Below are positions 6,921 through 16,400 of a stretch of 37,869 nt of DNA, piece by piece. The stretch is from an uncultured Bacteroidales bacterium (GTDB lineage: Bacteria; Bacteroidota; Bacteroidia; Bacteroidales; P3). Each line of letters opens with the position of its first letter. Position 1 is the stretch's first letter. Under the pieces are notes generated by a model, which saw only the letters and a list, made by a program, of their open reading frames with translations, was not told the DNA's origin and ran no database searches. Both the position numbers and the translations under genes were made by a program. The stretch is from positions 1 to 37,869 of the forward strand of contig ONFR01000035.1 of the NCBI GenBank assembly GCA_900317125.1, written 5' to 3'.

Positions 6921-7652
6921 TCAGTCTTGTGTGTGGGGGGAAGATTCGGTTAGAATTAATCCTTTCTTTTCTTTTTCGAGGCGTAGCTCCCAAAGGGTTT
7001 TGCCGTTGTGGCTGAAGTATTTTGGCCCTTGGTAGCTCTCGCTGGAATTGTGCATATTGTCGGGGAGGTATGTGCCACAGAACGCGGTCAGACTCCAAAG
7101 ACGGCCTTCGAATTCCACCTTGTTTTTCCCGGCTACACGCACATTGAGCTGTAAGGGGTCGAATTCAACTGTATCGCCTACAGTAAGTCCAATCATGCTG
7201 AAATCAAAAGGCGGACGTTGCTGTTTGCGTTCTTTCTTGTCGTATTGCTTCATGCCCTCAACGGCGGGATAGAGTTGGCAAGGCTTGCCGTCTTCGTATT
7301 TCATAATAACGGCATCGTCAATGGCTACGGCTAAATCAAGAAGGATGTCAAGTGCTTGAGCTGGTTCGACGTTGAAGAACTCGCGGTTTTGGCGGATGCG
7401 GAGGTCTGTAAGGCGGTCGATTTGCTTGTGGATAATCTTTTCAATCTCGGCATACTTGGCAGTTTGCATTGTGGCATAAATTTCAAAGGGTAGAGGCACT
7501 GCTGTGTTGTCAAGTTCTTTGCTGCGTACATCGACAGGGCGAGAACTCTTACCAATCTTTACCCAATCTTCACGGAAACTGGGGTTAGTAAGAATGTAGA
7601 CATAGCCTTGGGTTGTATTGTCTGTTTTTTTTATTTGAGGGGTCTTACTCAT
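6921..7652 (-). CDS. T5orf172 GIY-YIG protein with DUF4357/RAMA-like tail
   Basis: This is a 243-residue protein. Residues about 16-100 form a T5orf172-type GIY-YIG domain: GYVYILTNPSFREDWVKIGK, an Arg helix (PVDVRSKELD), a catalytic-type helix AEIEKIIHKQI and the closing NREFFNVEP. A linker rich in Lys/Gln leads to a C-terminal beta-rich segment (MIGLTVGDTVEFDP, RVAGKNKVEFEGRLWSL, GKTLWELR). That segment resembles the DUF4357/RAMA modules seen beside restriction enzymes, though this second match is tentative. No partner methylase lies nearby. It is 81 bp from the deaminase fusion and 94 bp from the small gene at 6826, so it could be independent. A nuclease role in defence is inferred. Confidence 0.8.
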   Translation of the reverse strand: MSKTPQIKKTDNTTQGYVYILTNPSFREDWVKIGKSSRPVDVRSKELDNTAVPLPFEIYATMQTAKYAEIEKIIHKQIDRLTDLRIRQNREFFNVEPAQALDILLDLAVAIDDAVIMKYEDGKPCQLYPAVEGMKQYDKKERKQQRPPFDFSMIGLTVGDTVEFDPLQLNVRVAGKNKVEFEGRLWSLTAFCGTYLPDNMHNSSESYQGPKYFSHNGKTLWELRLEKEKKGLILTESSPHTQD

Positions 7653-7733
7653 TTGTCACAATCTTCTAATTAGAGCATTAACCAGTATTCCCACCTTTCT
7701 TAGGGATGGTTTTGGATAAAGGACAGAGCGTTT

Positions 7734-8762
7734 TTATTGGTTGTCGTATTGCTGGACTTCGTCGTGGAAGAATTCCAGCTGGACGCCGGCTTGGCGGAAG
7801 AGCTCTTCGCTCTCGGCGCCGGTGTGGTATTTGCGTTCGCACACGACGCGCTTGATGCCGCAGTTGATGATGAGCATGGCGCAGGTGCGGCAGGGGGTCA
7901 TACGGCAGTAGAGGGTGGCGCCGTCGAGGGCGATGCCGCGGCGGGCGGCCTGGCAGATGGCGTTCTGCTCGGCATGAACGGTGCGGACGCAGTGGGTGGT
8001 GATGCGGCCGTCGGCTTCGATGGTCTTGCGGAAGAGGTGTCCCACTTCGTCGCAGTGGGGAAGGCCGGAGGGGGAGCCGACATAGCCGGTGACTAGGAGC
8101 TGGCGGTCTTTGACGATGACGCAGCCGGAGCGGCCACGGTCGCAGGTGGCGCGTTTGGAGGCGGTGTTGGCCAATTCCATGAAGTATTCGTCCCAGGAGG
8201 GACGGCGGTACATGATTTTGCCGAGGACTTGCTCTACCTGTTGATTGAGGTCGTCGATGGTGCCGTTGTTGTCGAAGCAGTAGTCGGCCTGCTGGATACA
8301 GTATTTGAGGTTCTGTTTGTTCGGGTCGGCGTTGTCCATCTCGCGCTGCTCGTTGGCGAGGAAGGTGTCGTAGTCGATGTGGTCGGTCTCGCTGCCACGC
8401 AGCACGGCACGGTCGTAACGGACACGCGGGTCGGCATCGACGGCAAAGAGGTAGAAGTTGGGCTTGCTGCGGAGGGCGTCGACTTCGCCCGGGGTGCGTA
8501 TGCTCTCGATGATGCAGTTCTTGCCGGAGGCTTGAGCCTGCTGGTAGAGCTGTTCGATAATCCACGAGGGGGAGTGCTGTGCGCGGAGGTCGTTACCCAC
8601 AAGGGTCATGCTGTCGCGGTTCACTTCCATGCCACGTGCCTTGATTTCGTCGATGAGGAAGGCCCGGACGGAGTAGTGTGAGAAGCCTTTCTCTTTCTGC
8701 AGGTAGTCGACGATGGTGCCTTTGCCTGCCCCGAGGGTGCCGGTGATGCCGATGGTAATCAT
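7734..8762 (-). CDS. P-loop kinase-dCMP deaminase fusion
   Basis: A 342-residue two-domain protein. Residues 1-180 are a P-loop nucleoside/nucleotide-kinase-like domain with Walker A GTLGAGKGT at 8-16 and a CIIESIRTPGEVDAL strand; it resembles dephospho-CoA or adenylate kinases. From about residue 188 (PSWDEYFMELANTASKRATC) it is a deoxycytidylate deaminase with the Zn and catalytic motif H263-A-E265 and PCRTC (C291, C294). dCMP deaminase makes dUMP for thymidylate synthesis and normally stands alone at about 150 residues. The fused kinase-like domain recalls AvcD-type anti-phage deaminases, which also pair a P-loop domain with a DCD domain. Whether this one is housekeeping or defensive is open. 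It lies 116 bp from purE across a microsatellite. Confidence 0.9.
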   Translation of the reverse strand: MITIGITGTLGAGKGTIVDYLQKEKGFSHYSVRAFLIDEIKARGMEVNRDSMTLVGNDLRAQHSPSWIIEQLYQQAQASGKNCIIESIRTPGEVDALRSKPNFYLFAVDADPRVRYDRAVLRGSETDHIDYDTFLANEQREMDNADPNKQNLKYCIQQADYCFDNNGTIDDLNQQVEQVLGKIMYRRPSWDEYFMELANTASKRATCDRGRSGCVIVKDRQLLVTGYVGSPSGLPHCDEVGHLFRKTIEADGRITTHCVRTVHAEQNAICQAARRGIALDGATLYCRMTPCRTCAMLIINCGIKRVVCERKYHTGAESEELFRQAGVQLEFFHDEVQQYDNQ

Positions 8763-8765
8763 TTG

Positions 8766-8878
8766 AGAATTCGTTAATTCGTTATTTCGTGAATTCGTTA
8801 ATGTGTTAATTTGTGAATTCGTTAATTCGTTAATTCGTTAATGCTTGAATTCGTTATTTCGCTAATTTGTTAGTGCGT
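8766..8878. repeat. Degenerate tandem repeat, period 8 (unit TTCGTTAA)
   Basis: The purE-deaminase gap is filled by about 14 imperfect copies of an 8-bp unit. GAATTCGTT recurs at 8766, 8791, 8815 and 8847 with spacings of about 25, 24 and 32. Repeat copies run right up to the purE stop codon at 8879-8881 and end 3 bp from the deaminase start. It may vary by slipped-strand mispairing and so change the spacing or expression of the deaminase gene. Confidence 0.85.
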
Positions 8879-9385
8879 TCAGCATTTGTATTTGTATTGC
8901 AGTTGTGCCAGCTCTTCGTTGGCTTTGACTATCTTGGTTTTGAGTCCTGATTTGTAGTCGATGAGTTTCTGCATGAGTGTGCTGTCGGCCAGGGCGAGGA
9001 TTTGCATGGCGAGGATGGCGGCGTTCTGAGCGCCGTTGATGGCCACGGTGGCCACGGGGATTCCCGGAGGCATCTGGAGGATGGCGAGGGTGGCGTCGAG
9101 GCCTTCGAGGGTGCTGCCCTTGATGGGTACGCCGATGACGGGCAGGGGTGTCTCGGCGGCGATGACTCCCGGCAGGGCAGCGGCCATGCCGGCACCGGCG
9201 ATGATGACACGTATGCCGCGTGCGGCGGCATTGCGGGCGAAGTCGGAGACCTCGGCGGGGGTGCGGTGGGCCGAAAGGGCGTTGACTTCGAAGGGGATTT
9301 CCATCTCCTCAAAGAATTTGCAGGCTTTTTCCATGACGGGGAGGTCGGAGGTGGAGCCCATGATGATGCTGACTTGTGGTTTCAT
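8879..9385 (-). CDS. purE: N5-carboxyaminoimidazole ribonucleotide mutase
   Basis: This is a 168-residue class I PurE, which converts N5-CAIR to CAIR in purine synthesis. The start at 9385 (MKPQVSIIMGSTSDLPVMEK) gives the standard length; the longer upstream frame adds 30 Pro/Ser/Thr-rich residues that do not belong. Seen are the GSTSDLPVM substrate loop, NALSAHRTP with the catalytic His, the IAGAGMAAALPGVIA loop and PVIGVPI. The octamer contact region and the C-terminal helix are complete. It is the last gene of a run that also holds purL, 43 bp after gpsA. Confidence 0.95.
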   Translation of the reverse strand: MKPQVSIIMGSTSDLPVMEKACKFFEEMEIPFEVNALSAHRTPAEVSDFARNAAARGIRVIIAGAGMAAALPGVIAAETPLPVIGVPIKGSTLEGLDATLAILQMPPGIPVATVAINGAQNAAILAMQILALADSTLMQKLIDYKSGLKTKIVKANEELAQLQYKYKC

Positions 9386-9428
9386 ATAAAGATTGATGCT
9401 GTGTTGATCTGTTGATGGGTTGGGTGGG

Positions 9429-10436
9429 TTAGTTGTTGTTGGAGGTGCGTATCTGCCAGGCGCGGAGGATGACATCGGGTCGTGCGTTTTCGTATAGCAC
9501 CATGTAGACGGCTTGCGCTATGGGCATATCGATATGGCGCTCCTGCCGCACTTTTTCCAGACTCTTGGCGGCATAGTAGCCTTCGGCTATCATGTGCATC
9601 TCGAGCTGCGCACTCTTGACAGTGTAGCCACGGCCTATCATGGCTCCGAAAGTGCGGTTGCGGCTGAGCTGGGAGTAGCAGGTGACGAGGAGGTCGCCGA
9701 CGTAGGGCGGCAGGTTCTCGGGCGAGATGGTGATGGAGGTATTCGGCTGCATGACACGGAGGAATGTGCGCATCTCGGCGATGGCGTAGCTGACAAGTAC
9801 GGCCATGAGGTTGTCGCCGCTGCCCATGCCTTTACAAATGCCTGCCGCCACGGCGTAGATGTTCTTGAGCGCCGTGGCGTATTGTATGCCGAGCATGTCG
9901 GTGGACGAGTTGATGTTGATGTAGCGGCAGCGGAGTTGCTGCATGACGGTCTCGACCAGTTGGTGGTTGGGAGAGGCCACGGTGATGAAGGTGAGCCGCT
10001 CGCGGGCCACCTCTTCGGCATGGGTGGGGCCGCTGATGATGGCCAAGTGGTCGGGTTGGATATTGTAGTAGTGCTGCAAGTAGTCGGTGACGACCATGTC
10101 GGCTTCGGGCACAAAGCCCTTGATGGCGGAAACGAGGTTCCGCTGCCGGAGCGTGTCGGGATTGACCTGCTGCAGGGCAGAGTGAAGGAATGCCGTGGGG
10201 ATGACCAGATAGACGGTCTCGCATAGGTCGACGACTTGCTGCGGATGGCTGCATATTTCGATGCGGGAAGGGTCGAAGGACACTTCTCCAAGGTAACGGT
10301 TGTTGTGTCCGTGTTGGGCAAGGCTTTTGCGTATTTCAGGTTCACGGACATACCAGCACACCCTTGCGGAGGGTTGCTCTAATAACAGCTTGACAATGGC
10401 GGTGGCCCAGGAACCGCTTCCGAGTACTCCAATCAT
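9429..10436 (-). CDS. gpsA: NAD(P)H-dependent glycerol-3-phosphate dehydrogenase
   Basis: A 335-residue cytosolic enzyme that reduces dihydroxyacetone phosphate to sn-glycerol-3-phosphate for phospholipid synthesis. It begins MIGVLGSGSWATAIVKLL, with the GxGxxA NAD-binding motif at residues 6-13. It carries LVIPTAFLHSAL and ISGPTHAEEVA, the catalytic-Lys segment ATALKNIYAVAAGICKG, and the C-terminal GAMIGRGYTV region. Length and order are normal for the family. Its ATG overlaps the TGA of pepD (ATGA), so it is translationally coupled to the peptidase. Confidence 0.95.
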   Translation of the reverse strand: MIGVLGSGSWATAIVKLLLEQPSARVCWYVREPEIRKSLAQHGHNNRYLGEVSFDPSRIEICSHPQQVVDLCETVYLVIPTAFLHSALQQVNPDTLRQRNLVSAIKGFVPEADMVVTDYLQHYYNIQPDHLAIISGPTHAEEVARERLTFITVASPNHQLVETVMQQLRCRYININSSTDMLGIQYATALKNIYAVAAGICKGMGSGDNLMAVLVSYAIAEMRTFLRVMQPNTSITISPENLPPYVGDLLVTCYSQLSRNRTFGAMIGRGYTVKSAQLEMHMIAEGYYAAKSLEKVRQERHIDMPIAQAVYMVLYENARPDVILRAWQIRTSNNN

Positions 10437-11887
10437 TTCAGATTGCGTAAGATTTCACATGTGAGATTCCAAAACATCTCGACGGTCCGAATCTCAATTT
10501 TCTCGCCAGGGGCATGGACACCGCGCAGGGTGGGACCATAGCTGATCATGTCCATGTTGGGGTATTTCTCGCCAATGAGGCCGCATTCGAGACCGGCATG
10601 GATGGCACGGACGATGGGGTCGTGGCCGAACATGCGTTTGTAGGTCTCTACGCCCACTTTGAGCACTTTGCTGTCGGGGTTGGGGGTCCAGCCGGGGTAG
10701 CCGTCGCCATGGGTGACGTGGGCTCCAATCATGCGGAAGGTGGCTTCGATTTTCTGCGCTGCGGCATGCTTGGCGCTCTCGACGGAGCTGCGCTGGCTGG
10801 TGGCGATATGGATTTGGCGGTCGTCCATCTTGACGGAGGCGAGGTTGGTGGAGGTCTCGACGAAGTTCTCTATCTCGCGGCTCATGGCCAGCACGCCGTG
10901 GGCACAGGCGTAAAGCGCGTTGAGGAGGTTGTACTGGGTCTGGCGGTCGATAAGGCAGGCGGGTTCGGCAATGGGCTCGAGGGCGACCTGGAGGTTGGGC
11001 TCGGTGCTGCGGAATTCGAAGCGGATGTGCTCGGCAAAGTCGGCAACCATCTGTTTGAATGCCTCTTCGTGGTCGTGAGCCACGACGATGTCGGCCCAAG
11101 CCTCGCGGGCGATGGCATTGCGCAGGTTGCCGCCGTCGATGCGGGCAAGGCCTATCAGGTGCTTCTCGGTGGCGTTCCAGAGGATGCGGTTGAGGAGCTT
11201 GATGGCGCAGCCGCGGCCACGGTTGATGTCGTCGCCGCTGTGGCCGCCTGTCAGGCCGGATACCTTGATGCGGTAGGAGCTTTCGCCTGCGGGAACGGGG
11301 CGGGTGGTGTAGTCGATGGCTACGGTGGTGTCGATGCCTCCGGCACAGCCGATGCAGTACTCGCCTTCGTCCTCGTCGTCGAAGTTGAGGAGGATGTCAC
11401 TCTTGAGCAAGTCGGTGCGGAGGTTGGCGGCACCGGTGAGGCCGGTTTCTTCGTCGACGGTGAAAAGGCATTCGAGGGGACCGTGCAGGATGCTGTTGTC
11501 GGCCAGGATGGCCATGGCGGCAGCCACGCCGATGCCGTCGTCGGCGCCGAGGGTGGTGCCGTCGCCTATCAGCCAGCCGTCCTCGACGTAGGCCTGAATG
11601 GGTTGGGTGAGGAAGTCGAAGTCTTTGTCGCCGTTTTTCTCGCACACCATGTCCATGTGGGCTTGGAGACAAACACCGGGGGCGTTCTCGTATCCTGGTG
11701 AGGCAGGTTTGCGGATGAGTACGTTGCCCACTTCGTCGGCGAGGGTTTCAAGACCGAGACCGTGGCCGAAATCTTGCAGGAATGCCGACACTTTGGCTTC
11801 GTGTTTCGATGGACGGGGGATATTCATCAGCTCGCCGAAGTAGTGCCAGATGGCGGCGGGCTGGAGGTTGTTGATTGCGTTGCTCAT
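10433..11887 (-). CDS. pepD: Aminoacyl-histidine dipeptidase (M20C, PepD)
   Basis: A 484-residue cytosolic Zn-dependent dipeptidase that cleaves Xaa-His and other dipeptides. The M20 metal site is complete: CLQAHMDMVCEK (His ligand and Asp), GTTLGADDGIGVAAAMA, FTVDEETGLTGA (catalytic Glu-Glu), and the C-terminal GPTLRGVHAPGEKIEI with the last His. The lid domain has GLTGGHSGDDINRGRG. Length is as expected. It is 27 bp after the C10 protease and overlaps gpsA, so it belongs to the long minus-strand operon. Confidence 0.93.
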   Translation of the reverse strand: MSNAINNLQPAAIWHYFGELMNIPRPSKHEAKVSAFLQDFGHGLGLETLADEVGNVLIRKPASPGYENAPGVCLQAHMDMVCEKNGDKDFDFLTQPIQAYVEDGWLIGDGTTLGADDGIGVAAAMAILADNSILHGPLECLFTVDEETGLTGAANLRTDLLKSDILLNFDDEDEGEYCIGCAGGIDTTVAIDYTTRPVPAGESSYRIKVSGLTGGHSGDDINRGRGCAIKLLNRILWNATEKHLIGLARIDGGNLRNAIAREAWADIVVAHDHEEAFKQMVADFAEHIRFEFRSTEPNLQVALEPIAEPACLIDRQTQYNLLNALYACAHGVLAMSREIENFVETSTNLASVKMDDRQIHIATSQRSSVESAKHAAAQKIEATFRMIGAHVTHGDGYPGWTPNPDSKVLKVGVETYKRMFGHDPIVRAIHAGLECGLIGEKYPNMDMISYGPTLRGVHAPGEKIEIRTVEMFWNLTCEILRNLK

Positions 11888-11914
11888 GATACTATGTTTT
11901 CTGTGAAAAGGGTC

Positions 11915-13423
11915 TTAGTTGTTGATGACGATTACTTTTTGAGCCGGCAACTGGCCGATACGTACCACATAGATGCCGGGACGGACATGGAGGCTCCAGG
12001 TGTTGCCTTGATGGGCGGGTCGTGTGGCGATGCAACGTCCCATCATGTCGAAGACCGCTGCAGCCTGTCCGTCGATGCCGTCGGCCACAATGTGACCGTT
12101 GCGGGAATATACCTTTGGCATTGCCATGCTGGGCATGGGGATGGCGGCGGGGTCGTAGCCATGGTAAGAGGTGTCGGGCTCAAGTCCGATGACGGCACCA
12201 TGCCATTGAGTGAAGTCGTAGCCGGAAGGTGTCATGGCGTCGAGTTTGAAGAGGCCGTTGTTGTTGCCGTCCCACCCCCAGTTGATGTGGAACAGGTTGG
12301 AGTCGACCTCGTCGGAGAAATAGCCGTCGAGGATGTAGCCGTGGCCGGAGGTGCCGCTGTGGCCATCGTCGCTGCTGTCTCTCTCCCAACCGGCGTAGTA
12401 GATGGGCATGCTGTCGGCCAAACTTTGGTAAAGCATCTGCATCCAGAGGGTGTCGCTACCGATGGAATCGCGCATGCCGGCATAGGAGAATTTGTAGCCG
12501 AAGTGCTTGGGGATACGGTAGGGGGCACTGATTTTGGGGTCGAGGTGAAGGCTGGTGTCGTAGATGGCGTATTCGGGGAGCGACCAGCATCCGCTGGCGT
12601 TCTCGCCATAGCGCATGTCAAGGGCCACACCAATATGAAACATCAGTGTGCCGATGGCGGTCTTCACCTCCTCGGGGCTGTTGATATAGGCATAGTCTTC
12701 CATGTTTGCCCAGTCGTAGTAGGTGTGTTCAAAGTCGGCAGTGAGCTCGCCGTAATTCCAACCGGGATAGGCGGCAGGGTTGTCTTCACCGTTGTAAGAG
12801 TGTTGGCCAAAACCGTGTTCGGGGTAGTCCCAGTAGTTCATAATCATGCCAAAAGCGGTGGCCACACAGCCTGTTATGGCTTTCCGCGGGCAGAGGGAGT
12901 TGTAAGGTGTGCCCTGCCCCCATTTCATACCGCCCAGCAGTTTGTTGATGCGGTCGTTATACATGTCGCCTTTTGCGGGGACATACTCTTCTTCGAGCAT
13001 CTTCCATTTGCGGGTGACGTGCGCGGGTGCAGAGGCTTTGGCTTTGCGTGCGATGGTTAACTCATTGGAATAGTGTTTCAGCTGTTGGCAGAAAGCGGGG
13101 TTCGTTTCGAAAGAGTTGGAGAGATTCGGTGCGCCCTCGTCGGAGAAGGCCAGCACGGGGTCGCTCATGTCGTCGCCGCTGATGATAATAAATCCCTCCA
13201 CTTCGCCATGGCGGTACTGATAGATGTGGAGGAGCTTGGCGTCCATGACTGGCGACATATAGGTCAGCTCTACCGGCAGGTCGGTGTCGATGCCATGCAG
13301 CTCGGCACAGAAGCGTATCACAGCGTTCTTAGCCACACGGTCGGCGCGTTCTTTGTCGACAGGGTTGGCAAAGAGGGCCATGGTGGCAAGGAGCATGGTG
13401 AATAATGCGATTGTTTTTTTCAT
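11915..13423 (-). CDS. C10 (streptopain-like) cysteine protease with T9SS type A sorting tail
   Basis: 502 residues. A signal peptide (MKKTIALFTMLLATMALFA) is followed by a propeptide-like region to about 150. The C10 catalytic domain has KWGQGTPYN, the nucleophile Cys186 in ITGCVATAFGMIMNYW and the general base His361 in SGHGYILDGY, then HINWGWDGNNNG. The last 70 residues form a T9SS type A sorting domain (VFDMMGRCIA, PGIYVVRIG, QKVIVIN). The protein is therefore exported to the periplasm and then through T9SS to the surface or medium. Both catalytic residues are intact, unlike the larger C10 homologue at 18345. It sits between purL and pepD with gaps of only 27 bp on both sides. Confidence 0.92.
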   Translation of the reverse strand: MKKTIALFTMLLATMALFANPVDKERADRVAKNAVIRFCAELHGIDTDLPVELTYMSPVMDAKLLHIYQYRHGEVEGFIIISGDDMSDPVLAFSDEGAPNLSNSFETNPAFCQQLKHYSNELTIARKAKASAPAHVTRKWKMLEEEYVPAKGDMYNDRINKLLGGMKWGQGTPYNSLCPRKAITGCVATAFGMIMNYWDYPEHGFGQHSYNGEDNPAAYPGWNYGELTADFEHTYYDWANMEDYAYINSPEEVKTAIGTLMFHIGVALDMRYGENASGCWSLPEYAIYDTSLHLDPKISAPYRIPKHFGYKFSYAGMRDSIGSDTLWMQMLYQSLADSMPIYYAGWERDSSDDGHSGTSGHGYILDGYFSDEVDSNLFHINWGWDGNNNGLFKLDAMTPSGYDFTQWHGAVIGLEPDTSYHGYDPAAIPMPSMAMPKVYSRNGHIVADGIDGQAAAVFDMMGRCIATRPAHQGNTWSLHVRPGIYVVRIGQLPAQKVIVINN

Positions 13424-13450
13424 ATAACGTGATTTAATGGGTTTCTGTTG

Positions 13451-16400
13451 TTATGCGAAATAGGCCACGCCGCTCTCGAAGATGCGTTGGTCTTGGTCGC
13501 CGATGATGTTGCGATAAGTGCCGGGACGCCAGCGTTCGCTGTGGGCCATTTTGCCCAGCACACGTCCGTCGGGGCTGGTAATGCCTTCGATGGCCATGTA
13601 CGAGCCGTTCATGTTGTAAGGCTCCTGCATGGTGGCGTTTCCGTCAAGGTCCACATATTGGGTGGCCACCTGTCCGTTGGCAAACAGGCGGTCAATCCAT
13701 TCCTTCGGGGCTACGAAGCGGCCCTCACCGTGTGAGATGGGCACCACATAGGTCTTGCCTAGTTCGGCCTGCTGCAGCCAGGGCGACAGATTGCTGACGA
13801 CCTTGGTGTGGGCTATCATGCTCAGGTGGCGGCCGATGGTGTTGAAGGTGAGGGTGGGGGCATCCTCGCTTTGCGGACGTATCTCGCCGTAGGGGACAAG
13901 TCCCAGTTTCACCAGTGCCTGGAATCCATTGCAGATGCCAAGCATCAGTCCGTCGCGTTCATTCAGCAAACGCATCACTGCATCGCTGATAGCGGGGTTG
14001 CGGAACACGCTGGTGATGAACTTAGCACTGCCGTCGGGCTCGTCGCCGGCCGAGAAACCGCCGGGTATCATCACTATCTGGCTGTTGTTTATTGCTTTGG
14101 CAAAGGCGTCAACACTCTCCTCAATCTGTTGGCTGTTGAGGTTGCGGAACACCATGATGTCGGCATCGGCGCCAGCACGGATGAATGCACGGGCCGAGTC
14201 GTATTCGCAGTTGGTGCCGGGGAAAGCGGGGATGAACACTCGGGGCTTTGCCACCTTGTGTTTGCACACATATACCTGCTTGGCCTTGTAGGGCTGGGTC
14301 TGACTGACGGGGGTGTCGTTCTTGGCACCGCTATGGGTGGGGAAGATGCTCTCCAGCGTCCCGGTCCAGGCTTTCTGCATCTCGTCCATGCCGATGGTCT
14401 CGCCGCCAATCTCAAAGGTGGCGGTGTCGGTGACACGGCCAATCTTGCGTGCCACGGCAGGCAGCGAGCCGCAGTTCACCACCTCCACTACGATGGCACC
14501 GTATTTCTTCTCAAACAGTTCTTCTTCACTGAAGTCGCCGTCGAACGTCACACCCATGCGGTTGCCGAAGGCCATTTTGCTCACGGCCTCGGCGATGCCG
14601 CCAAAACCTACGGCATAGGCCGATTTGATGGAGCCTTTGCCCACGGCCTGATACAGCGCGTTGTACATGGCCAGCAGCATTTTGTAGTTTGGCATGCCGT
14701 TCTTGTCGGGCTTCACCTCCAGCAGGTATAGATAGTTGCCAGCCTGCTTCAGTTCGGGAGTGACAACATGCTTCAGATTGCTGATGCCCACGGCAAAACT
14801 GCACATCGTCGGGGGGACGTCGATGTCGTTGAAGGTGCCGCTCATAGAGTCCTTGCCTCCGATGGCGGGCAGTTTCAGACCCATTTGTGCGCTGTAGGCA
14901 CCCAGCAGTGCTGCAAAGGGCTCGCCCCAGCGGTAGGGGTTGTTGCCCAGTTTCTTGAAGTATTCTTGGAAGGTGAGCCTTACACGGCTGACATTGCCGC
15001 CTGCTGCGGCAATCTTGGCCACCGAGTCCACCACAGCGTAGGCGGCGCCGTGGAAGGGGCTCCAACTGCTCAGGTAGGGGTCGTAGCCATAGCTCATCAG
15101 TGTCACCGTGTCGCATTCGGCGGTGAGAGTGGGCAGCATGCCCATCATGCATTGGGTCGGGGACATCTGTGTCTTTCCGCCGTAGGGCATCACTACGCTG
15201 CCTGCACCCACGGTGCTGTCGAACATCTCCACCAGACCTTTCTGCGAACAGACGTTCAGGTTCGAGAGGTTGTCCAGCCAACGGCTCTTGACGGTCTCTT
15301 GTTTGGTTGTGGCACCGGTCTCAGCAGTCTCTTTGTCGGCGGGCATGGCCACGCGGACCTCGGTCTCTTGGTGGGCGCCGTTGGTGTCGATAAAGCGACG
15401 GCTCAGGTTCACAATTTCCTTACCGCGCCAACTGATCACCATGCGGGGTTCAGCTGTGACTGTGGCCACCACCACGGCCTCGAGGTTCTCCTCGTCGGCA
15501 TATTTCAACATCTTCTCAGCGTCGGCGGGGTCTACCACCACGGCCATGCGCTCCTGGCTCTCGCTGATGGCGAGCTCTGTGCCGTCCAGGCCGGCATATT
15601 TCTTCGGTACCTTGTCGAGGTTGATTTGCAGGCCGTCGGCCAGCTCGCCGATGGCCACGCTCACGCCGCCGGCACCGAAATCGTTGCACTTCTTTATCAG
15701 GCCGGACACCTCTTCGCGGCGGAACAGGCGTTGGATCTTGCGCTCGGTGGGGGCGTTACCTTTCTGCACCTCGGCACCGCAGGTGGTCAGAGACGACGAG
15801 TTGTGGGCTTTCGATGCTCCCGTGGCGCCGCCGCAGCCATCGCGGCCGGTACGGCCTCCTAACAAGATGATTACATCGCCCGGGTCGCTGGTCAGGCGTT
15901 TCACCTGGCGCCGCGGCGCCGCAGCTATCACAGCGCCGATCTCCATGCGCTTGGCCACGTAGTTGGGGTGGTATATCTCGTTCACCAGTCCGGTAGCCAG
16001 ACCTATCTGGTTGCCGTAGCTGCTATAGCCATGGGCGGCAGTGGTGACGATTTTGCTCTGCGGCAACTTGCCGGGGAGAGTCTCGCTCAAAGGCTTGCGC
16101 GGGTCGGCGGCGCCAGTCACCCTCATGGCTTGGTAGACGTAGGTGCGGCCGCTCAACGGGTCGCGGATGCAGCCGCCAAGGCAGGTGGCCGCGCCACCGA
16201 AGGGCTCAATCTCCGTCGGGTGGTTGTGGGTCTCGTTCTTGAAGTTCACCAGCCACTCCTCGGTCTTGCCGTCCATCTTTACGGGCACCACAATGCTGCA
16301 GGCATTGATCTCGTCGCTCACCTCTTGGTCTTTCAGCAGACCTGCTTTGCGCAGACGTTTGGCGGCAAGGGTGCCGAGGTCCATCAGACACACATATTTG

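Noticed and set aside
8766..8878. CRISPR-like array
   Set aside because: The repeat unit is 8 bp and contiguous, with no spacers.
7678..13405. Many long frames antisense to purE, gpsA, pepD, the deaminase and the C10 protease
   Set aside because: They are rich in Arg/Pro/Ser or Gly/Val/Ala from GC-rich codons read in reverse, and the true genes are certain on the minus strand.
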